Source of the DNA: Tannerella sp.
Lineage (GTDB): Bacteria > Bacteroidota > Bacteroidia > Bacteroidales > Tannerellaceae
Direction: 5' to 3'
Assembly: GCA_031275525.1 (NCBI GenBank)
Contig: JAISOP010000287.1
Span: 1-11,813, forward strand
DNA: 11,813 nucleotides
In this document: positions 6,989-11,813 of the stretch, piece after piece
Numbering within the stretch: position 1 is the first letter of the stretch
Layout: every line of letters begins with the position of its first letter
Notes under the pieces: generated by a model
What the model saw: only the letters and a program-made list of their open reading frames with translations
Told to the model about the DNA's origin: nothing
Databases searched by the model: none
Translations under genes and position numbers: made by a program

Positions 6989-7020
6989 CAAAATTACATG
7001 AAAATTCCGCGATTTCCAAG
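6989..7020 (-). promoter_or_regulatory. Candidate Bacteroidetes-type promoter for the ligase-HAD operon
   Basis: On the minus strand TAATTTTG (6996-6989) matches the -7 TAnnTTTG box. An imperfect -33 element, CTTG (7020-7017), lies 20 nt upstream. The predicted start point around 6980-6984 would leave the GTG at 6987 untranscribed, which favours the ATG at 6951. Confidence 0.5.
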
Positions 7021-7044
7021 CCCATGAAAATAAGGAATAAGGCG

Positions 7045-7062
7045 AAGGAACTGTCCGGAAAT
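7045..7062. repeat. 18-nt dispersed repeat, right copy (inverted match at 1111-1128)
   Basis: AAGGAACTGTCCGGAAAT is the exact reverse complement of the bases at 1111-1128. On the minus strand it is preceded directly by AGGGTTT, which the other copy has 18 nt away. The pair brackets the lipoprotein, hydrolase, HAD and ligase genes. No transposase or target-site duplication is evident. Confidence 0.65.
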
Positions 7063-7147
7063 AAACCCTTACATACCCCGGTATGCGTGTCTTTTTCGGG
7101 CTTTGGTCCGCGAATGACCGGTTCTGTGTAGTTCGGTTCCACCGAGG

Positions 7148-7191
7148 CCTAAAAGACCTAAAAACCCTAAAAGACCTAAAAGGCTTAAAGG
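7148..7191. repeat. Short tandem repeat, 9-nt CCTAAAAGA units
   Basis: There are four consecutive 9-nt units: CCTAAAAGA, CCTAAAAAC, CCTAAAAGA and CCTAAAAGG. A degenerate CTTAAAGG follows. The units are too short and lack the spacers needed for a CRISPR. The repeat lies between the susD terminator and the ligase promoter, and its copy number could vary by strand slippage. The rest of this gap (6988-7347) holds a 10-nt GTCCGCGAAT unit at 7106-7115, the ligase promoter, the 18-nt repeat and the terminator. I see no gene in it. Confidence 0.75.
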
Positions 7192-7258
7192 ATTCGATCT
7201 ATTCCCTGAATGCACAAAACCTGGAGCTATCAAGAAATAAAGGCTTTGTGATACAATT

Positions 7259-7325
7259 AGAGGCCGTCTCAAAGGCCCCGTCATCCCGTGTTGGCACGGG
7301 ATGACAGGGTTTCGAGACGGCCTCT
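7259..7325 (-). terminator. Long hairpin terminator after susCD
   Basis: The outer arms AGAGGCCGTCTC (7259-7270) and GAGACGGCCTCT (7314-7325) pair perfectly. An inner pair, GTCATCCCGTG (7280-7290) and CACGGGATGAC (7295-7305), closes a TTGG loop. Between them only a GG bulge and a C/A mismatch break the stem. It begins 22 nt after the susD stop. The T-run is weak on both strands, so processing or stabilisation of the 3' end is also possible. Confidence 0.75.
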
Positions 7326-7347
7326 TTCACGCTTTAGCGCCGCTGGG

Positions 7348-8958
7348 TTAGTTCCAGTTGGGGTTTTGCGGGCTTAATAACGGGTTCGCCTGTATCTCCC
7401 TTAACGGAAGCGGCCAGAGCAAGGCCCACTCCGGAATGGCGCCTACGCGGGTGTTGCCGTCCGGTTTGTTTTGGATGGCTGCCGAGGCGAGCGGCGTCCA
7501 TTTGAGCGTACCCGACTGGTTGCCGTCGGCTTCGGGATAGAGGTGCGTGCGACGGATGTCGTCCCAGATTTTGAACTCCAGGGGAAATTCATGGAAACGC
7601 TCGGTCAGAATCACCTTGATCAGCCCGTCGCCGGTAGCCGAGGTCTCGTCCGGCAAACCGGCACGTTTGCGTACCTGGTTGAGGTAGCCGCGAGCTTTGG
7701 CCTCGTCGCCCGTCCGCGCATAGCCCTCGGCGGCAATCAGCAGCACTTCGGAATAACGGAAGGTGGGCATGTTGTTGTCGCCGTCCTTGCCGTTGATCAG
7801 GGGCAGTTCATCAAACCAGGCCCAGTTGCCCACGTTGTTCAACGTGTAATCGTTGCCGTCGGCATCGGTATATTCCTTGAAGAAGAACTGCTTTTCCATG
7901 CCGCGCACATCCTCCGGCGCGTAGCTGTTGATCAGCATATCGCAAGGCAGGTAGGCGCTGTAGAGCACATCGCCCCCCGGATGGAAGACGCCCCACTGAA
8001 AGGCGTCCGTCCCGATGGAACGGCAGGCGTAGGAGTTACCCACATTGAAGCTGCTTTGGTTGTACTCTTTGGCATAGATGATTTCCTTCGACGACTTGGT
8101 GGTTTTAATGACGTTGAAGGCCGACTGGAGGTCGCTGCTGCTGCCGTTGGGCTGTTCCAGCGCGTGACGGCCGCCGTTGATGACCTGTTCGGCCATCGCA
8201 GCCGCTTTGCCGTACGTAGCCGCTCCGCCGTTGAGCGGCGCACCGGCCCATTGCAGGTACACTTCCGCCAGCAGGGTTTGCGCCGTCGCTTTGGTTACAT
8301 AGCAGCCGTTGTCGTAAAACGCCTTGTCCGTCAAACCGTCGATGGCCTCCAGCAAGTCGGCCTCGATGTTCTGATACACCTCTGCGGCGGGAACCCGTTC
8401 CTTCGCCATGCCGTCGGTCGAGACATACGGCTCGTCGATGTAGGGCACGTCGCCAAATTCCTTGACTAACCAGAAGTACCCGTATGCACGGAAGAATTTA
8501 GCCTGCGCCGTATAGTTCTTGATCGTGGCCGCGTCCAGGACCTCCGTCATGGTGGGCACGTTGGCGATCACGAAGTTGGCGCGCGAGATGCCTTTGTAGA
8601 ACTCATGCCATAGCTTGTAGGCCGTGCCGTCGAAGGATTCGATGTTGAAGTTACAGCCTTCGGAGGCGGTGGTAAAGACCCTGTCTTTGCGCTTATCGAC
8701 AAACAGGCCCGACATGATGCCGCCCCACATGGTGGCTTTCGGCGTCCAGCCTCCGTCCACGTCGGTGTTGTGCAAATAGGGAACCCCGCCGAAATACAGC
8801 GCATTGACAGCCGACAGCGCATCCGACTCGGTAGCCCAAAACTGGTTGGAGGTTTTGGAATCCAGCGGCTTTTCTTCCAAAAAATCTTCGCATGAACTCG
8901 TCACTAAAGCGAGCATAAACAGGCAAAAGACATGTATATATTTCTTATACGATTTCAT
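7348..8958 (-). CDS. susD: SusD/RagB-family nutrient-binding outer-membrane lipoprotein
   Basis: SusD-type proteins sit on the cell surface as the lid of a SusC porin and capture a glycan or other oligomer for import. The protein has 536 residues, typical of the family. It has a signal peptide with lipobox TSSC (Cys23) followed by acidic EDFLEEKP, the usual SusD N-terminus. Family features include NQFWATESDALSAVNALY (38-55), a TPR-like helical segment AKFFRAYGYFWLVKEFGDVPY (153-173) and RYSEVLLIAAEGYARTG (401-417). They continue with ERFHEFPLEFKIWDDIRR (453-470) and the C-terminal WPLPLREIQANPLLSPQNPNW. The ATG at 8958 lies 24 nt after the SusC stop with an A-rich leader, so the two form one operon. 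The binding residues vary within the family and the ligand cannot be predicted. The symbol is the family name, not proof of starch use. Confidence 0.93.
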   Translation of the reverse strand: MKSYKKYIHVFCLFMLALVTSSCEDFLEEKPLDSKTSNQFWATESDALSAVNALYFGGVPYLHNTDVDGGWTPKATMWGGIMSGLFVDKRKDRVFTTASEGCNFNIESFDGTAYKLWHEFYKGISRANFVIANVPTMTEVLDAATIKNYTAQAKFFRAYGYFWLVKEFGDVPYIDEPYVSTDGMAKERVPAAEVYQNIEADLLEAIDGLTDKAFYDNGCYVTKATAQTLLAEVYLQWAGAPLNGGAATYGKAAAMAEQVINGGRHALEQPNGSSSDLQSAFNVIKTTKSSKEIIYAKEYNQSSFNVGNSYACRSIGTDAFQWGVFHPGGDVLYSAYLPCDMLINSYAPEDVRGMEKQFFFKEYTDADGNDYTLNNVGNWAWFDELPLINGKDGDNNMPTFRYSEVLLIAAEGYARTGDEAKARGYLNQVRKRAGLPDETSATGDGLIKVILTERFHEFPLEFKIWDDIRRTHLYPEADGNQSGTLKWTPLASAAIQNKPDGNTRVGAIPEWALLWPLPLREIQANPLLSPQNPNWN

Positions 8959-8982
8959 TTCATTCTTATTTATGATGGTGAA

Positions 8983-11813
8983 TTAAAAGGTAATATTGAG
9001 GCCAAAGGTGGCGGTTCTCGGCGTCGGATAGGCGAAGAACTGGCGGTTGGTACCCCACTTGTTATCCCCCAAACGGGTGGAAGTGTCCGGGTCGTAGCCC
9101 AAATAATCGGACGCGGTGAACAGGAACGCGTTGTTCACGCCCGCATAGAGGCGAAGGGCCGAAATACCGGCTTTCCGGAGGGATTCGGGTTTAAAGGTAT
9201 AACCGAGCTGAATCAGGTTCACGCGCAGGTAGGACCCATCGGCCACCCAGGTGTCGTCGGCGGCGTTGTTGGAACCCTGGCCGAAGTTGTTCAGGCGGAT
9301 GGCCTGTGCCGTGCCTGTCGGATTCAACGTCGGATGCCAGGCTTCCCGGTAAAGGCGGTCGATACCGCTGGTCAGGAAACGCGCTTCGGTGGAATGGAAA
9401 AACTCCTGCATAATGTCCGCGCCGAGCGAGAACTGCAAATCCAGGGTCAAATCAAATCCCTTATAATTGACGTTATTGATGAACGACCCCATCCAGTCGG
9501 GCAAACCGTTGCCCAGGATCTGGCGTTCCTTGTAGGTTACCTTTTCACCGATGGTGCCGGGGATGTTCATCGTGGTAGCGTCCCAGTTGGCGGGATTGCC
9601 GTCATAAATGCCGGCGCGCTTGTAGCCGTAGAAGGTAGAGAGTTCTTCCCCCTCGCGGATGAGCATTTCATAACCCACAAAGCCGTCGGTCAGGATTTGG
9701 CGCTTACCGGTAATCGCATCGACCGATGAACTTTCGTCCAGTTTCTCCACCCGGTTCTTGTTATAACTCAGGTTCAAGGTGGAGGTCCAGTGGAAATCGC
9801 GCGTGCTGACCGGATGGGCGGTGATCAGCAAGTCCACACCCCGGTTGGAAACCTCGCCCACGTTGTCGGTGATGGAGGTATAGCCGGTGGATTCGGGGAC
9901 AGGGCGGCTGAGCAGCAAGTCGGTGGTGTACTTGTAATAGTACGACAACTCGAAGTTGAGCCGGTCCTTGAAGAGGCCCAGGTCGATGCCTGCGTCCCAC
10001 TGGCTGGTTTTCTCCCATTTCAAATTGGCATTGGGCATATTGTCCAGGTAGGATACGACATGCAGGGCGTCGCCGATAATCGTATTCGACTGGCTGACGG
10101 CAGCTAAGGAAGCATAGGAGCCTATTTCGGAGTTACCCGTTAAACCGTAGGACGCATGTGGTTTTAACCGGCTGATCACCGGATGGCCCTGCAAAAAGCC
10201 TTCGTTGGAGGCCAGCCAGCCCAGACCGGCGGACGGGAAGAAGGCATATTTGTTGTTTGCCCCGAACTTGGACGAGCCGTCGATACGTCCGGTCACTGTG
10301 GCCAGGTATTTGTTGTCATACGAATAGGCCGCACGCAGGAAGTAGGAGTTCATCGCCCACTTGTCGTAGTCGTTGCTCACGCTCGGACGGTCGGTGCCTT
10401 TTCCCAGGTTGTAGTATCCGTAAAAGTCATCGGTGAAATTGGTTCCGGTGGCCGAGAAATACGTGTAATGGCGTTCCTGCCAGGAGAGACCGGCCATGGC
10501 ATTGATATGATGCAGGCCCAGGGTCTTGTCGTAGGTCAGGAAGGTTTCTTCCTGCCAGTAGAGCGTATTGGCGTTGTTGCCGGACGCCGAACCCGTCGAA
10601 CTTTGATTGATCAGCGGACGCGGGGTAAAGGGCGTATAGTTGGCATTGCGGCTGTTTTGATAGTCCACGCCGAACTGTGTTTTCAAATCCAGGTCTTTGG
10701 TGAGGTGGAAGGTCAAGGCCGCATTACCGAAGATCTGCGTTTTATATTGCATGGCTTCCATCCGCTCCAGCAATTCCACCGGGTTGCCCACGCCTTCGGG
10801 ACCGAATCCCTGCGTGCCCTTCGAGGGGTCGTTCCGGTCATTGGGAATAGCGGTGGTCTGGATGATGTTCGTTTGCGTATATTCGCCGTCCAGCATAACC
10901 GGCAGGAAGGGCAACTGTTCCACCATGGTACGCAGGGCGCCCTGTCCGTAGGGATTGTCGGAGGTCCTGTTTCCCCAGGTGTGATTGACCATTAAATTAA
11001 TACCGGTCGAGAGCCATTCGGTGGGCTTGTCGTCGTAAGCCAGTTTGGCATTCACGCGCTTAAAATAGGAATTAAGCAAGACGCCCTGCTGGTCGGTATA
11101 GTTCAGAAAGGCGCCGACCGAGGAATTGGCGTCGCCCCGTTGAATGCTGAGCTGGTGGTTGTGCGAAACGGCCGTCCGCGAGGCTTCCCTTTGCCAGTCG
11201 GTATTATACTTGGGCGAGCCGTCGGAATTGAACAAACGGGGGTCGGTGAAGATTTGCGACAGGTCGGTGGTAAAGTTTTTCCCCTGCCAGGCATTGGCAT
11301 TTTCCAGGCCCTGTTTAAAGGCGGACATCCATTCGTTGGCGTCCATCACTTCCATATACCGGAGCATGGAACTGGAGGAGATGGATCCGTCGTAGGAAAT
11401 CTTTGCCCGGTTGCCGGTATTGCCGCCGCGTTTGGTGGTTACCAGGATCACGCCGTTGGCGCCGCGCGCCCCGTAGATAGCGGCCGAGGAAGCGTCTTTC
11501 AATACCTCGATGGATTCAATGTCATTGGGGTTCAGGAACTGGAAATTCGACATCACCACGCCGTCCACTACGTACAGCGGGCTGGCCGAAGCGTTGATGG
11601 TCGAGATACCGCGGATAATGACGCGCACTTCCCCGCCCGGCTGCCCGGTGTTGGAGAAGATGTTCACGCCGGCGGCTTTTCCTCTCAATCCTTCCAGCGC
11701 ATTAAAGGCCTGGAGTTTGACGATGTCGCTGCCTTTAGCCGTAGAGATGGAACCGGTTACGTCCGACTTGCGCATCGTACCGTAGCCCACCACTACCACT
11801 TCGTCTAATATCT
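8983..11813 (-). CDS. susC: SusC/RagA-family TonB-dependent outer-membrane porin, 5'-truncated
   Basis: SusC-type proteins are 22-strand outer-membrane barrels that import the substrate held by SusD, with energy from TonB. The frame is open to the right edge. The sequence at the edge reads ILDEVVVVGYGTMRKSDVTG, the TonB-box and plug start typical of SusC, so the signal peptide and the N-terminal carboxypeptidase-like domain lie outside. About 942 residues are visible. The plug spans about residues 10-125 counted from the GTG at 11799 and includes NALEGLRGKAAGV, SPLYVVDGV, LKDASSAAIYGARGANGVIL and VTTKRG. The barrel follows, and the protein ends TATFGLNITF with the C-terminal aromatic residue expected of outer-membrane barrels. 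The GTG at 11799 is internal and not the real start. Any promoter and regulator lie upstream, outside the window. The substrate is unknown. Confidence 0.94.
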   Translation of the reverse strand, partial: ILDEVVVVGYGTMRKSDVTGSISTAKGSDIVKLQAFNALEGLRGKAAGVNIFSNTGQPGGEVRVIIRGISTINASASPLYVVDGVVMSNFQFLNPNDIESIEVLKDASSAAIYGARGANGVILVTTKRGGNTGNRAKISYDGSISSSSMLRYMEVMDANEWMSAFKQGLENANAWQGKNFTTDLSQIFTDPRLFNSDGSPKYNTDWQREASRTAVSHNHQLSIQRGDANSSVGAFLNYTDQQGVLLNSYFKRVNAKLAYDDKPTEWLSTGINLMVNHTWGNRTSDNPYGQGALRTMVEQLPFLPVMLDGEYTQTNIIQTTAIPNDRNDPSKGTQGFGPEGVGNPVELLERMEAMQYKTQIFGNAALTFHLTKDLDLKTQFGVDYQNSRNANYTPFTPRPLINQSSTGSASGNNANTLYWQEETFLTYDKTLGLHHINAMAGLSWQERHYTYFSATGTNFTDDFYGYYNLGKGTDRPSVSNDYDKWAMNSYFLRAAYSYDNKYLATVTGRIDGSSKFGANNKYAFFPSAGLGWLASNEGFLQGHPVISRLKPHASYGLTGNSEIGSYASLAAVSQSNTIIGDALHVVSYLDNMPNANLKWEKTSQWDAGIDLGLFKDRLNFELSYYYKYTTDLLLSRPVPESTGYTSITDNVGEVSNRGVDLLITAHPVSTRDFHWTSTLNLSYNKNRVEKLDESSSVDAITGKRQILTDGFVGYEMLIREGEELSTFYGYKRAGIYDGNPANWDATTMNIPGTIGEKVTYKERQILGNGLPDWMGSFINNVNYKGFDLTLDLQFSLGADIMQEFFHSTEARFLTSGIDRLYREAWHPTLNPTGTAQAIRLNNFGQGSNNAADDTWVADGSYLRVNLIQLGYTFKPESLRKAGISALRLYAGVNNAFLFTASDYLGYDPDTSTRLGDNKWGTNRQFFAYPTPRTATFGLNITF

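Noticed and set aside
1111..7062. Insertion sequence or composite transposon defined by the 18-nt inverted repeats
   Set aside because: No transposase or integrase and no target-site duplication is visible, so it is reported only as a repeat pair.
7072..7085. CATACC-CC-GGTATG small inverted repeat
   Set aside because: A 6-bp stem with a 2-nt loop is too short to support a terminator or operator call, and a 2-nt loop cannot form a stable RNA hairpin.
7148..7191. Possible CRISPR or minisatellite locus
   Set aside because: Units are 9 nt and directly adjacent with no spacers, and no cas gene is present.
7471..8469. 332-codon plus-strand open frame opposite susD
   Set aside because: It is antisense to a clear SusD gene and shows no family resemblance. 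Similar mirror frames occur opposite SusC (for example 10183-10995).

Overview
The window reads as a chromosomal segment of a Bacteroidales bacterium with moderately high GC. The evidence is a SusC/SusD pair, lipoproteins with the acidic residues after the lipobox cysteine that are usual in this phylum, A-rich leaders in place of strong Shine-Dalgarno sites, two candidate TTTG / TAnnTTTG promoters, and a CydB of the Bacteroidetes type. I cannot name the genus from sequence alone.

Layout. Positions 1-854 (+) hold the 3' part of cydB (cytochrome bd oxidase subunit II), cut by the left edge. Every other gene is on the minus strand and is read from right to left. A convergent gap (855-1227) contains a short inverted repeat, a ~108-nt imperfect palindrome built of 10-nt units, one arm of a dispersed 18-nt repeat, and a probably bidirectional terminator. 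Next come a four-repeat beta-barrel-type lipoprotein (1228-3057) and a clan GH-A glycoside hydrolase (3105-4694). These two look like one operon, with a promoter at 4716-4746 and the terminator at 1161-1200. A 164-nt gap (4695-4858) carries that promoter and a hairpin of 8-nt tandem units. Then comes a second operon: a PaaK-like adenylate-forming ligase (5641-6951) overlapping by 4 nt a Cof-type HAD phosphatase (4859-5644), with a candidate promoter at 6989-7020. The gap 6988-7347 is rich in short repeats and ends with a long hairpin terminator. The right part (7348-11813) is a SusD lipoprotein and a SusC TonB-dependent porin; the SusC N-terminus lies beyond the right edge.

How the genes may work together. 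SusC/SusD form an outer-membrane importer for a glycan or other oligomer. The secreted GH-A enzyme and the repeat lipoprotein could belong to the same glycan-processing function, but they sit in a separate transcription unit and no substrate can be read from the sequence. The ligase/phosphatase pair looks metabolic and cytoplasmic, and its substrate is unknown. The less ordinary points are a probable amidotransferase-like domain inserted in the GH-A barrel, the four-fold lipoprotein repeat, and a set of intergenic repeats. Among these is an exact 18-nt inverted repeat (1111-1128 and 7045-7062) that brackets the four-gene block. I found no transposase, CRISPR array, tRNA or rRNA, and no clear evidence of a wholly new system.
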